Shown: positions 8,802 to 17,606, counted from the first letter of the stretch. The stretch: DNA of 45,811 nt from Acidobacteriota bacterium (GCA_003224145.1 QHYN01000208.1:1-45811), one strand, 5' to 3'. The notes: a model not told the origin generated them from the letters alone. A program made the numbers and translations.

Positions 8802-11800
8802 ATGCGTAAACTCCTATTTGGTTCCTTCTTCACTCTTCTGATTCTTGCAACGCTCCACGGGCAGGAATTCTCAGGCTTAGCTGGCGTGGTCTTGGACAAA
8901 TCCGGTGCTGCGATTGCGGACGTGGAGGTCGCCCTCGACAACGATCAGATCAACATTCATCTCAAGACGACTACCAACGACGCAGGTGACTATCAGTTTC
9001 CTCGCGTAACGCCTGGGCCGGGGTACAAACTCACGTTCTCGAAGACGGGATTCAAGAAGCTTGAGATTAGTGATGTTTCACTCGGTGTTGCTTTGACGAC
9101 CACCCGTAATGCCACACTCGAGGTCGGAGAGGTCACGCAATTCATCGAAGTCAAGGCTTCCGCTGCGGAAACGTTGAACACTAAAGATGCCAGCATCGGA
9201 AACGTGCTGGATACCCGGGCGTTGGAGAATTTGCCATCCATCTTTCGCGAGAATCCCTCTACTTTGCTGGGTCTGCAGGCTGGTGTTACGCCAGACGCCG
9301 GAGGCGGTGCGAATCGGGATGGAGCTGTCACTGGGGCCCGGACCGATCAGAGCAACCTTACGATTGATGGAATCGACGTGAACGACCAAGCGGGCGGCTT
9401 TGCCTTTACGACTGTGGGAAACGCGCCCATCGAATCGATTGAGGAATTCCGGGTGACTACGGCAAACGGCATAGCCACTGACGGGCGAAGCGCCGGCGGT
9501 CAGATCCAGTTGGTTACGAAGAGCGGCACGAATGATTTCCATGGTTCGGCCTACGAGTTCAATCGCACAGCAGCGACGGCGGCGAACGATTTCTTCAATA
9601 ATAGCGCTAAGATTGCGCGCCCCGCCCTGACCCGTAACCAGTTTGGTGGCTCAGTGGGCGGCCCGGTAAGGAAAGATAGGTTATTCTTTTTCTTCAATTA
9701 TGAAGGGCGGCGGGACACAAGCCAGAGCGCACAGGCGCGAACTGTCCCACTGGATCATGTCCGCACGGGCGGACTTGCTTATGTGAACAACCGCAATGAT
9801 GCGCAGGGCAGCCCCTGCAATGAATTTGCGCGTTTGAACGACCCCGTTACGGCTCAGTGCATCACCATTCTGACGGCCGCCCAAGTGGCGGCGCTGGACC
9901 CCTGCTCCATGTCCGGGAACCCCTGCGCAGGCACGCCCGGTTTCACGACCGTGGGCGCCGATCCGGCCCTGATGACCGTGATCACCAGCCGCTATCCTAG
10001 AGCGAACGACCTCGCAGGAGGCGACGGGATTAATACCGGTTTCTTCCGGTTCAATGCCCCCTTCCGGGTGGACCACAACACTTACGTTACTCGTATGGAT
10101 TACAAGTTGAACTCGAAGCAATCGCTTTTCGGAAAGTTCAACATCGTCCGTGAGAGCGACACCCAGGTCGTTCAGCAATTCCCTGGCGATCCTCCCGCGC
10201 AACTGTTTCAAGACCGGACCTATACGTACGTCATCGGACATACCTGGACGATTAACGCCAATAACATTAATACGGCTACTTTTGGAGTGACGCACCAATT
10301 CAATAATTTTCCGGCTGGCCCGAACGCTTTCCCGACGTTTCCGAATGAGTTTACGTATGGGCCGTACAGCGGTGCCTTTTTCGATAGCTTCAACATTCAG
10401 AGCCGTACCGTTCCGGTTCCAACGATTCGCGATGATTACGCGATGATCCACGGCAAGCACACCTTTGAGCTCGGAATGAATCTGAGGCCGATCCGCCAGA
10501 AGTCCTCTCTTACAAACGATTTCAACTTCATCAATATAGGAATCGGCGGAAATCTGAGCAGCCTTGGACCGGATGGGTCCTCGCTGAGGCCCGCAGACTT
10601 TGTCGCCTTGGGAAATAACGACCCAACGGCACGAGATGAGTGGGACAGTGCTTTCACTTTCTTGCTCGGGCGGTTCGCCTTCCAGCAAACCAACTTCAAT
10701 TACAATGTGTCCTTGCAATTCCAGCCCCCCGGCACGGGTAAGCGCCGTAACTTCCACTACAACGAATACGAGTTCTATGGGCAAGACTCCTGGAAAATGC
10801 GCAATGACCTCACGCTTACTTACGGGCTTCGCTGGTCGTATTATGGAGTGCCCTTTGAGGCCAACGGCTTCGAAACCGTTCCAAACGTCGGGCTGGACCA
10901 GCTTTTCTCGGCCCGAGTCCGGAACGGCGCGAACGGAGACTCCAGCAACCCGCCATTGCTCACTTATGACCTGGGAGGCCCGGCAAATCATGCCAAGGGT
11001 TACTACAGCCCGACGTGGACCAACTTCGGTCCGCGCCTGGGCCTAGCCTGGAACCCCTCCTTCAAGAGCGGATTGCTCAACAGCGTGTTCGGAGATCGTA
11101 AAACAACTGTCCGTGTGGGTGGCTCGATTGTCTACGACCGCGTGGCGGGCACGGTTTCGTTTGTTGCGGATCAGCTCAGCTTTCTCTTCCAAAACAATGC
11201 ATCAAAGCTCTTTGGCCAAACCGATCCAACAGCCTCCTTGCAAACCGACCCACGATTCACGAGTCTTACAACGCCGCCTGTGGCAGTTGTGCCGCCGGTG
11301 ATCACTCGCCCCATCACTCCCTTCGTTGATCCCATCACCGGATTCCCGTTCGGGGAGCAGCAGGATCAGTTCATCTATGCCGTGGACCCCAAGTTCAAGA
11401 CTCCGTATGAACATGTCTTTGGCCTGAGCGTTCAACGCCAACTACCAGCTGACACGCTATTGGAAATTGACTATGTCGGGAGACTTGGTCGCAGGCTCTT
11501 CGCCCAGTCGGACGCTGCACAGATTGTGGACTTCAAGGATCCTGCATCCGGGCAAGGCCTAATAGCTGCTTTCAACAACATTGCGACCGCCGAGCGTGCT
11601 GGAACGCCTCCAGCCAGCATTCCGACGCAGCCGTTTTTTGAGAACCAGTTTCAACAGGCTACGGGCGCGTCTTGTACGGACTTCTTCGGTGCGCCTTGCA
11701 CTTTCATTTATGCAAGCTTCCTGCCGGGATTCTTCGACAATGGCGACATTAGCGACTTCCTCGTGACGTTGAACGGGGCCGGGTTCATTAATCCGAATAT

Positions 11801-12623
11801 TGGACTGGCGGGCCAAGCCGCAAGCATTGCCTATGTCAGCAGCAAATCCTCGTCGAACTACAATGGGCTGTTAGTCGTTCTTCGCAAGCGGATGTCCCAT
11901 GGCCTGCAGATGGACTTCGACTACGCCTTTTCTCATTCCATCGACAATACCTCAAGCGTTGTAAACGTGGTCTTCACAGGTTTTGTCTGCGATCTGCGCA
12001 ATCTCCGCATATGCCGCGGCAATTCCGACTTTGATGCCACACACATTGTCAGTTCCAATTGGCTCTACGACCTGCCGTTTGGCCACAAGGGCTATATCGG
12101 CAGGAACTCGCCGGGATGGGCGGACCGCATTATCGGCGACTGGAGCGTCTCGGGCATCTGGAGTTGGCACACGGGCTTTGCAGCTAGCACGGCAACTGGT
12201 TCGTTCCCTGTCGGCAACTTTTTCGCGGCAATAAACTTTGATGGTGTACCTGCGGTCTTCAACGGAAATACTTCTGCTCTTGCAAGCAAAATTCACGAAG
12301 AGGGCGGCAACTTGCAGTACTTCGTCAGCCAGGCGAACGCGCGTTCAGCGTTCTCCTTTCCGCTCGGGGGGCAGATCGGCAATCGTAACAATTTGCGCGG
12401 ACCGGGCTATTGGACGGTAGATCTCCGAGTCAAGAAGGACATCAAGATGCCGTGGAGCGAACGCCAAAAGCTGCAGTTCTACGCGGAAGCGTTCAACGCC
12501 TTTAACCACGAGAACTTCGCTGATCCAAATACCAACATCAGCAGCGGGGCCTTTGGAGCGCTGACTGCCACGCGCGGAGGAGGCGCTCGACAGATGCAGT
12601 TTGCCCTGCGTTACGCATTCTGA
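8802..12623 (+). CDS. TonB-dependent receptor with carboxypeptidase-regulatory-like domain (Oar-like)
   Basis: 1273 residues. Signal peptide MRKLLFGSFFTLLILATLHGQ; a beta-sandwich CarboxypepD_reg-like domain about 22-105 (LAGVVLDKSGAAIADVEVALDN); a plug domain about 110-250 (ALENLPSIFRENPSTLLGLQAGV, SNLTIDGIDVNDQ, GRSAGGQIQLVTKSGTNDFHGSAYEF); and a long beta-barrel ending in QFALRYAF with the terminal Phe. This is the Oar-like class greatly expanded in Acidobacteriota, thought to import large or polymeric substrates using TonB/ExbBD energy. The substrate is unknown. The ATG at 8802 has AAAGGGG upstream; the open frame before it lacks a signal peptide. Transcription ends at the hairpin at 12650-12680. 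Confidence 0.93.
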   Translation: MRKLLFGSFFTLLILATLHGQEFSGLAGVVLDKSGAAIADVEVALDNDQINIHLKTTTNDAGDYQFPRVTPGPGYKLTFSKTGFKKLEISDVSLGVALTTTRNATLEVGEVTQFIEVKASAAETLNTKDASIGNVLDTRALENLPSIFRENPSTLLGLQAGVTPDAGGGANRDGAVTGARTDQSNLTIDGIDVNDQAGGFAFTTVGNAPIESIEEFRVTTANGIATDGRSAGGQIQLVTKSGTNDFHGSAYEFNRTAATAANDFFNNSAKIARPALTRNQFGGSVGGPVRKDRLFFFFNYEGRRDTSQSAQARTVPLDHVRTGGLAYVNNRNDAQGSPCNEFARLNDPVTAQCITILTAAQVAALDPCSMSGNPCAGTPGFTTVGADPALMTVITSRYPRANDLAGGDGINTGFFRFNAPFRVDHNTYVTRMDYKLNSKQSLFGKFNIVRESDTQVVQQFPGDPPAQLFQDRTYTYVIGHTWTINANNINTATFGVTHQFNNFPAGPNAFPTFPNEFTYGPYSGAFFDSFNIQSRTVPVPTIRDDYAMIHGKHTFELGMNLRPIRQKSSLTNDFNFINIGIGGNLSSLGPDGSSLRPADFVALGNNDPTARDEWDSAFTFLLGRFAFQQTNFNYNVSLQFQPPGTGKRRNFHYNEYEFYGQDSWKMRNDLTLTYGLRWSYYGVPFEANGFETVPNVGLDQLFSARVRNGANGDSSNPPLLTYDLGGPANHAKGYYSPTWTNFGPRLGLAWNPSFKSGLLNSVFGDRKTTVRVGGSIVYDRVAGTVSFVADQLSFLFQNNASKLFGQTDPTASLQTDPRFTSLTTPPVAVVPPVITRPITPFVDPITGFPFGEQQDQFIYAVDPKFKTPYEHVFGLSVQRQLPADTLLEIDYVGRLGRRLFAQSDAAQIVDFKDPASGQGLIAAFNNIATAERAGTPPASIPTQPFFENQFQQATGASCTDFFGAPCTFIYASFLPGFFDNGDISDFLVTLNGAGFINPNIGLAGQAASIAYVSSKSSSNYNGLLVVLRKRMSHGLQMDFDYAFSHSIDNTSSVVNVVFTGFVCDLRNLRICRGNSDFDATHIVSSNWLYDLPFGHKGYIGRNSPGWADRIIGDWSVSGIWSWHTGFAASTATGSFPVGNFFAAINFDGVPAVFNGNTSALASKIHEEGGNLQYFVSQANARSAFSFPLGGQIGNRNNLRGPGYWTVDLRVKKDIKMPWSERQKLQFYAEAFNAFNHENFADPNTNISSGAFGALTATRGGGARQMQFALRYAF

Positions 12624-12649
12624 TGCCAAACTGCCATCGTCGTATTCAG

Positions 12650-12680
12650 AAGGGAGGCTGCTCTTCAGCCTCCCTTTTTC
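12650..12680 (+). terminator. Rho-independent terminator after TonB-dependent receptor
   Basis: An 11-base perfect stem, AAGGGAGGCTG (12650-12660) with CAGCCTCCCTT (12666-12676), and a 5-base loop CTCTT, followed by a T-run to 12679. It lies 26 bases past the receptor stop. The mirrored A-rich side is weak, so it mainly serves the + strand. Confidence 0.9.
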
Positions 12681-12816
12681 TTGTGCTAAACAGGTTGCGC
12701 CCTGTTCACTGACAGGATTCGGAGGGATTCTCGTTGGTGCGTCGGTCAGTTGAGCCGTGTGGTGAAATGAACAAAGACACTGTCTCGGTATGGTGAGAAG
12801 GTCTCCCAAAATGGCT

Positions 12817-13170
12817 TCAGCTCCCCGGATCGGAATGGGGATCAAACACCACGGAAATTTCCAGCGCCGTTTCCGAGCTCCCCGGCGAGAACTTCCACTG
12901 CATCACCGATTTCTGAGCGCTTTCCGCCAATATGGGGTTGCCGCCGAGCACCTCGGTGTCTCTTACAGTGCCATCCGGCTTCACAAAAACCTTCAGCCGA
13001 ACTACTCCGCCAATGCCCCTGGATTTGAGAATTGTGGGATACGGCACCGGCGCCTTCTTCACGACTTTTCGTGCATTGTCCTGGGCATGCCCGCCTGCCA
13101 AACATAGCAGCATAAGCGTCAGTAAACCAAGTATTGCGCAAAAGTTCTTGTAAGGATGCAGTCTGGCCAT
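12817..13170 (-). CDS. Exported TonB C-terminal domain protein
   Basis: 117 residues. Signal-like segment MARLHPYKNFCAILGLLTLMLLCLAGGHAQ, then directly a TonB_C fold: YPTILKSRGIGGVVRLKVFVKPDGTVRDTEVLGGNPILAESAQKSVMQWKF. There is no long Pro-rich spacer, and the AGGHAQ end looks cleavable, so the protein may be free in the periplasm rather than an ExbBD-driven TonB. The start at ATG 13170 is set by the signal peptide and AGGGAT upstream; the same frame stays open to 14277 across other genes by chance. It is convergent with the TonB-dependent receptor, 193 bases apart. Confidence 0.75.
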   Translation of the reverse strand: MARLHPYKNFCAILGLLTLMLLCLAGGHAQDNARKVVKKAPVPYPTILKSRGIGGVVRLKVFVKPDGTVRDTEVLGGNPILAESAQKSVMQWKFSPGSSETALEISVVFDPHSDPGS

Positions 13171-13587
13171 GTTGATCCCTTGCGAATTGTGGGATAGTGT
13201 GAGGCTTGGAGTGCCAAGACCCCCGGTCGCACTACTACATCTCCTGAATGGAGCAGGTTCTTGCCCATCATTCGACCAATCTAAAAACTGCTTTCGATTG
13301 AGTAAACTCTCTCCCTGCGCCTCGCTGTAACATATTGTATTTACTTGACTTAACGGTCCTTCCCTGCGCAACCACTCCTGCCCCACCCTGCGCAAATCTC
13401 CCCGCCGTGCGCTCCCTTCGCAGCCCTTCGTAGCAGATTGAGAAACGATCGGGTTAACGCCGAGGTCCTCTGAGACGTTGCAATCACGACGCACGAGGCA
13501 GGGCCAGGCTGGGCGATTCCTTGACTTGGCGTGGTGCCGCCTGAATAATGGTAAGGCATGAGCGTAAGCGCCGGAGGCGCTGAAGAG
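13171..13587. other. Divergent promoter region
   Basis: 417 bases between the exported TonB-C gene (-) and the DUF177 gene (+). Apart from the + promoter at 13521-13549 I see an AT-rich patch (13327-13356, TGTAACATATTGTATTTAC) that may belong to the minus-strand promoter. No gene is supported. Confidence 0.5.
13521..13549 (+). promoter_or_regulatory. Sigma-70 type promoter for the DUF177-rpmF-plsX-fab cluster
   Basis: TTGACT (13521-13526), 17-base spacer, AATAAT (13544-13549). Transcription would start near 13556, which argues for the downstream ATG at 13588 as the DUF177 start. Confidence 0.6.
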
Positions 13588-14121
13588 ATGTTCCTTGACG
13601 TCAAGGAATTGGCCGTCCGCAAGCTGCGCATCCGGAAGATCTATGCTCCGGGCAGCATTGACTACCATTCTGCGGAAATTAAGCAAATCGAGCCGCTGGA
13701 AGTCACGGCGACCGCGGAATTGCTGGACAGGCAGATTCGCGTCGAGGGCAACCTCGAAACGAAAATCGAGTTGGTCTGCGCGCGCTGCCTGGAACCGGTG
13801 ATCGAAGAAGTCAGCCGCTCGTTTGACCTGTTTTATGCGCCGCTTCCCAAGGACACCAAACACAAAGAAGATCGGCTCAGGGACGACGATACCGAGATCG
13901 GCTTTTACGAAGGAGAAGGACTCTTCTTGGCGGACGTGTTGAAAGAGCAGGTGCTGCTGGCGTTGCCACTGAAAGTGATTTGCCAGAGCGACTGCCGAGG
14001 GCTGTGCCCGAATTGCGGCGCAAACCTCAACCACGAAGAGTGCCGCTGTGAGACCCACGCGACGGACCCGCGGATGGCTCCTCTCGCGCGCCTCAAGCAG
14101 GACTGGCTGAAAAAACAATAG
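13588..14121 (+). CDS. yceD: DUF177 (YceD family) protein
   Basis: 177 residues. It carries the YceD/DUF177 core: LEVTATAELLDRQIRVEGNLETKIELVCARCLEPV in the middle, then GEGLFLADVLKEQVLLALPLKVICQSDCRGLCPNCGANLNHEECRC, whose Cys pairs suggest a zinc site. In other bacteria and plants DUF177 proteins are linked to 23S rRNA accumulation, and yceD precedes rpmF as here. I chose ATG 13588 because GGAGG (13573-13577) lies 10 bases upstream and the protein then opens with MFLDVKEL; the ATG at 13558 would sit almost at the predicted transcription start. rpmF follows after 61 bases. Confidence 0.85.
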   Translation: MFLDVKELAVRKLRIRKIYAPGSIDYHSAEIKQIEPLEVTATAELLDRQIRVEGNLETKIELVCARCLEPVIEEVSRSFDLFYAPLPKDTKHKEDRLRDDDTEIGFYEGEGLFLADVLKEQVLLALPLKVICQSDCRGLCPNCGANLNHEECRCETHATDPRMAPLARLKQDWLKKQ

Positions 14122-14143
14122 CTTTCCAGGGCCCGAAGCCCTA

Positions 14144-14149
14144 TATAAT
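14144..14149 (+). promoter_or_regulatory. Possible -10 box before rpmF
   Basis: A perfect TATAAT hexamer lies 33 bases upstream of the L32 start, but no good -35 match is found 17 bases before it. It could give extra transcription of rpmF-plsX. Confidence 0.35.
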
Positions 14150-14182
14150 CCGCCCAACGCGGCGGGAACGAGGTGTAGTGCT

Positions 14183-14359
14183 ATGCCTAACCCAAAACGG
14201 AGGCATTCCAAGAGACGGACCAGCACGCGGCGGGCCCACGATTTTCTGGCCAAGCCCGGGCTGGGCAAGTGTCCCAATTGCCACGAAATGAAGCAGCCGC
14301 ACCAGGCGTGTCCTTATTGCGGCTACTACAAGGGCAAAGCCGTCCAAGAGTCGGCATAA
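14183..14359 (+). CDS. rpmF: 50S ribosomal protein L32
   Basis: 58 residues, the usual length for L32. The start MPNPKRRHSKRRTSTRRAHD is the classic basic L32 N-terminus; a zinc ribbon follows (CPNC at about 30-33 and CPYC at about 44-47), so this is the zinc-binding (C+) form of L32. L32 belongs to the large ribosomal subunit near the exit tunnel. The ATG at 14183 has a GAACGAGG purine stretch upstream. Position between DUF177 and plsX is the conserved order in many bacteria and ties ribosome and lipid synthesis genes into one transcript. Confidence 0.97.
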   Translation: MPNPKRRHSKRRTSTRRAHDFLAKPGLGKCPNCHEMKQPHQACPYCGYYKGKAVQESA

Positions 14360-14395
14360 GGTTTTCCGTTTCGCTGAGCCTGCGGGCAAAATCCC

Positions 14396-15403
14396 ATGAT
14401 CACCATCGCCGTAGACGCCATGGGCGGGGACCACGCGCCGCGCCCCGAGGTCGAAGGCAGTGTGCTGGCCGCACGCGAGTTCGATGTGCGCATTTTACTG
14501 GTGGGCCAGCAGAACTTGGTGCGCGCGGAGCTGGCCAAGCATGCCGCGCCAAATCTGCCGATTGAAATTGTCCCGGCGAGCGAAGTGATCTCTATGAACG
14601 ACCACCCGGTACAGGCCTTTCGGCGGAAGAAGGACAGCTCCGTGCACGTGGCCGCTCGCCTGGTGCGCGAGGCCAAAGCCGATGGCATGGTCAGTGCCGG
14701 CAATACCGGCGCGGTCATGACCGTGGCCAAGTTCCTGCTGGGAACACTCGAGTCCGTCGACCGCGTGGCCCTAGCGGCGCCTTTTCCCAACGCCAGGGGC
14801 GGCGTTTCCGTGCTCCTGGACGTGGGCGCCAACGTGGATTCCAAACCCGAGCATCTGGTGCAATTCGCCGTGATGGGCGAGGTGTATTACCGCGCGACGT
14901 TCGGCAGCAAGCGCCCGCGCGTCGGATTGCTCTCGGTCGGTGAAGAAGAGATCAAGGGAAACGAGCTGACCCGCGAGGTCTATGCGCGCTTGAGGAAGCT
15001 CCCGGGGCATTTCGTGGGCAACGTCGAAGGCGGCGATCTTTTTTCCGGCAGTGTAGACGTAATTGTCTGCGATGGATTTGTCGGCAACATCGCGCTCAAG
15101 ATTTGTGAAGGTCTGGCGGTCTCGATCTTCGATTTGCTGAGCAAGTCGCTGAAAAGCTCCATTTTTTCGCAGGTCGGGGCCATGCTCTCCAAAGGAGCCT
15201 TCAAGGGGTTGAAACGGACGATTGATTACACGGAGTACGGTGGCGCGCCGCTTTTGGGCGTGCGCGGGGTTTGCGTGATCGGGCATGGCCGTTCGAACGC
15301 CAACGCCGTGAAAAACGCCATCCGCGTCGCCGCGGGGCTCGCCCGCGCGCGCATCAACGAAAAAATCGAACAGGAGCTCTCCGCCACCGCGGTTCCCGCG
15401 TGA
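14396..15403 (+). CDS. plsX: Phosphate acyltransferase PlsX
   Basis: 335 residues, full length. PlsX converts acyl-ACP to acyl-phosphate, the donor for PlsY in phospholipid synthesis; it acts at the inner face of the membrane. Family signatures are MITIAVDAMGGDHAP at the N-terminus, ADGMVSAGNTGAVM near 97-110, VLLDVGANVDSKP near 140, and VDVIVCDGFVGNIALKICEG near 220-240, with EYGGAPLLGVRGVCVIGHG in the C-terminal part. It starts 36 bases after rpmF and ends 22 bases before fabD. fabH, which commonly sits at this point of the cluster, is absent. Confidence 0.96.
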   Translation: MITIAVDAMGGDHAPRPEVEGSVLAAREFDVRILLVGQQNLVRAELAKHAAPNLPIEIVPASEVISMNDHPVQAFRRKKDSSVHVAARLVREAKADGMVSAGNTGAVMTVAKFLLGTLESVDRVALAAPFPNARGGVSVLLDVGANVDSKPEHLVQFAVMGEVYYRATFGSKRPRVGLLSVGEEEIKGNELTREVYARLRKLPGHFVGNVEGGDLFSGSVDVIVCDGFVGNIALKICEGLAVSIFDLLSKSLKSSIFSQVGAMLSKGAFKGLKRTIDYTEYGGAPLLGVRGVCVIGHGRSNANAVKNAIRVAAGLARARINEKIEQELSATAVPA

Positions 15404-15425
15404 CGGCGCTAGAGAGGAATTCGCA

Positions 15426-16379
15426 ATGGGCAAAGTCGCATTTGTGTTCCCGGGTCAAGCCTCGCAATACCCGGGCATGGGAAAAGAACTGGCGGAGAAA
15501 TATCCCGCGGCGAAATCCGCTTTCGAAGAAGCCGATCAAGCCCTCGGCTTCTCCATTTCGAGGCTGTGCTTCGAAGGCTCCGAAGAAGACCTGAAGCTCA
15601 CCGCTAATACGCAGCCCGCGATTCTGACCTGCTCGGTTGCCGTGTGTCGCGTGCTGGCGGAAAGAGGATTGGCGCCCGACTTTGTGGCCGGGCATAGCTT
15701 GGGGGAATACTCCGCACTGGTTGCCGCTGGCGCGTTGAAGTTTGCGGACGCTGTGCAGCTCGTCCGCAAGCGCGGTACTTACATGCAGGATGCGGTCCCG
15801 GCGGGCGTGGGCGCCATGGCCGCGATCATGGGCCTGTCTCACGCGGTCGTGGCCGATGCGTGCAAGCGCGCGGCAGCAGGCGAAGTCTGCGCACCGGCCA
15901 ATTTGAATTCACCGGACCAAACCGTGATTTCTGGACACGCCGGGGCCGTGAAGCGCGCTGTTGAGCTTGCGTCGCAAGCGGGTGCCAAGCGCGCCGTAAT
16001 CCTGGCCGTCTCCGCGCCGTTTCATTCGGCGCTGATGCTGCCCATGCAGCAGAAGCTCGAAAATGACTTGCGGGACACCGAGTTTTCCAACCTGCAGGTG
16101 CCGCTCGTTACGAATGTGGATGCCGACACGACTACTAGCGGCAGCGAAGCGCGCGAGGCCCTCATCCGTCAGGTTTCCATGCCCGTGCGCTGGGAAGAGT
16201 CTGTGCGCTTGCTGATCGACGAGGGCGTGAACACCTTTGTCGAGGTCGGGCCGGGCCGCGTGCTGACCGGGTTGCTCCGCCAGATCGAGCGTTCCGTCGC
16301 GGCCCTCAATGTCGAAGATGAAAAGAGCTTGGCGGCGACCGCGGAGAAGATTGCCGGGGCGCGTTCCGACGCCGCATAG
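15426..16379 (+). CDS. fabD: Malonyl-CoA:ACP transacylase
   Basis: 317 residues. FabD moves malonyl from CoA to ACP to feed chain extension. The nucleophile S91 sits in the GHSLGEYSAL motif, H200 in APFHSALM completes the dyad, and Q11 in FPGQASQYPGMG forms the oxyanion side. A GAGAGGAATTCGCA ribosome site precedes ATG 15426. The 99-base gap to fabG holds a dispersed-repeat-like segment (see 16397-16440). Confidence 0.96.
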   Translation: MGKVAFVFPGQASQYPGMGKELAEKYPAAKSAFEEADQALGFSISRLCFEGSEEDLKLTANTQPAILTCSVAVCRVLAERGLAPDFVAGHSLGEYSALVAAGALKFADAVQLVRKRGTYMQDAVPAGVGAMAAIMGLSHAVVADACKRAAAGEVCAPANLNSPDQTVISGHAGAVKRAVELASQAGAKRAVILAVSAPFHSALMLPMQQKLENDLRDTEFSNLQVPLVTNVDADTTTSGSEAREALIRQVSMPVRWEESVRLLIDEGVNTFVEVGPGRVLTGLLRQIERSVAALNVEDEKSLAATAEKIAGARSDAA

Positions 16380-16396
16380 GCGTTTAGTCGTTGCGC

Positions 16397-16440
16397 TGTC
16401 ATCCTGAACGCACCCGACGAGGCTGCGCGAAGGATCTCAA
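16397..16440. repeat. Dispersed-repeat-like segment between fabD and fabG
   Basis: TGTCATCCTGAACG...GCGAAGGATCTCA resembles a short intergenic element I have seen in many environmental bacterial genomes (form TGTCATCCTGAGCG/GCGAAGGATCT). Its ends are not inverted repeats. The origin is unknown, and copy number in this genome cannot be judged from one window. Confidence 0.45.
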
Positions 16441-16478
16441 TTAGGCTTGGCCAAGAGTCTCGGAGATAAACTGATACG

Positions 16479-17225
16479 GTGTTCAGTCTGAAAGATAAAG
16501 TCGCTCTCGTCACCGGCGCATCCCAAGGCATCGGCCGCGACACAGCACTGGCGCTTGCGGGGGCAGGCGCCAAGGTCGCGGTTGCAGCGCGAAATGAGGA
16601 AAAGCTCGCCGCTCTGGTAAAGGAGATCTCGGCGGCAGGCGGCGAAGCCCTAGCCGTGAAGATGGACGTCGCGGACGCCGACCAGGTCAAAGCCGGTTTC
16701 AAGCAAGTCCTCGAGAAGTTCGGCCGCCTGGATATTCTCGTGAACAACGCCGCCGTCACCCGCGATGGCTTGGCCATGCGCATGAAACAGGACGACTGGG
16801 ACGCGGTGATTCGAACGAACCTGACGGGCGCGCACCTGTGCATCCAGCAGGCCTTGCCCGCGATGATGCGGGCGCGTGCGGGCCGCATCATCAACATTGC
16901 TTCCGTGGTCGCGCAGATGGGCAACGCAGGCCAAGCCAATTACGTTGCGGCTAAGGCTGGGCTGATCGGCTTGACGAAAGCCATCTCCATGGAAATCGCT
17001 TCGCGCAATGTCACCGTGAATGCCGTCGCGCCCGGCTTCATCGAGACACCGATGACGGATGTTCTCGGTGACAAGGTGAAAGAGGAGTTGAAAACACGCA
17101 TCCCTCTTGGCCGCATGGGTACCGCTCGTGAGGTCGCCGCAGCAATCGTTTTTCTGGCTAGCGACGAAGCCGGCTACATCACCGGCCACGTCCTCGATGT
17201 CAACGGCGGCATGTACTTGGCTTAG
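16479..17225 (+). CDS. fabG: 3-oxoacyl-ACP reductase
   Basis: 248 residues, classical short-chain dehydrogenase. It reduces 3-oxoacyl-ACP with NADPH during fatty acid elongation. NADP motif TGASQGIG (12-19), NNAAV at 89-93, catalytic S142, Y155 and K159 (ASVVAQMGNAGQANYVAAKAG), and the C-terminal GHVLDVNGGMYLA all match FabG. The start is GTG 16479 (MFSLKDKVALVTG) with GGAG at about 16462; other SDR enzymes are possible, but cluster position supports FabG. Confidence 0.94.
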   Translation: MFSLKDKVALVTGASQGIGRDTALALAGAGAKVAVAARNEEKLAALVKEISAAGGEALAVKMDVADADQVKAGFKQVLEKFGRLDILVNNAAVTRDGLAMRMKQDDWDAVIRTNLTGAHLCIQQALPAMMRARAGRIINIASVVAQMGNAGQANYVAAKAGLIGLTKAISMEIASRNVTVNAVAPGFIETPMTDVLGDKVKEELKTRIPLGRMGTAREVAAAIVFLASDEAGYITGHVLDVNGGMYLA

Positions 17226-17244
17226 TGTGTAAGCGATTCCGGCG

Positions 17245-17571
17245 ATGTCTGAGAGTGACTACGAGCGAGCATGGAATGAACAGAGAAAAGGTCTCTTCTG
17301 GCACCTCTTTGCCATTCTCTGCGGTTTACCGATATCCTTACTGGCCGGGGTGCTTCCAAGGCTGGTCCAGAGTCAGCAAGTAGCGCGTCTGCTCGTTTGG
17401 TTGCTCGCGGTAGCATGGGGATTCTGTTTTGTCTTGACCTATGTACGTTATTTCCGCATGCGATGCCCTCGTTGTGGGAGGAGATTTCAGTTCTCATGGT
17501 GGCACCACCATTATTTTCTGGGAGCAATGCGAGATTGTAAGCGATCTCCAAGACAGGCGTTAGGAGCGTGA
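17245..17571 (+). CDS. Small membrane protein with Cys pair, unknown function
   Basis: 108 residues. Two membrane helices (about 20-40 GLFWHLFAILCGLPISLLAGV and 48-67 LLVWLLAVAWGFCFVLTYV) are followed by a cytoplasmic tail with CPRCGRRFQFSWWHHHYFLGAMRDC, which could bind metal through CxxC plus the His triplet. ATG 17245 lies 19 bases after the fabG stop. I do not recognise the family. Its place between fabG and acpP is unusual; it might be a neutral insertion, since acpP has its own promoter beyond it. Confidence 0.6.
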   Translation: MSESDYERAWNEQRKGLFWHLFAILCGLPISLLAGVLPRLVQSQQVARLLVWLLAVAWGFCFVLTYVRYFRMRCPRCGRRFQFSWWHHHYFLGAMRDCKRSPRQALGA

Positions 17572-17577
17572 GCAAAG

Positions 17578-17606
17578 TTGACCTAGGGGGGCGGGGTAAA
17601 TAGAAT
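17578..17606 (+). promoter_or_regulatory. acpP: Sigma-70 type promoter for acpP
   Basis: TTGACC (17578-17583), 17-base spacer, TAGAAT (17601-17606). It gives acpP a leader of about 130 bases and a supply of ACP independent of the upstream fab genes. Confidence 0.65.

Noticed and set aside
9681-10991. 436-codon open frame on the minus strand inside the TonB-dependent receptor
   Set aside because: Antisense shadow of a clear barrel-coding region; no ribosome site or domain, and composition is typical of GC-rich reverse frames.
13171-14277. Upstream extension of the TonB-C reading frame (486 codons in total)
   Set aside because: It runs antisense through the DUF177 gene and into rpmF; the signal peptide at 13170 fixes the true start.
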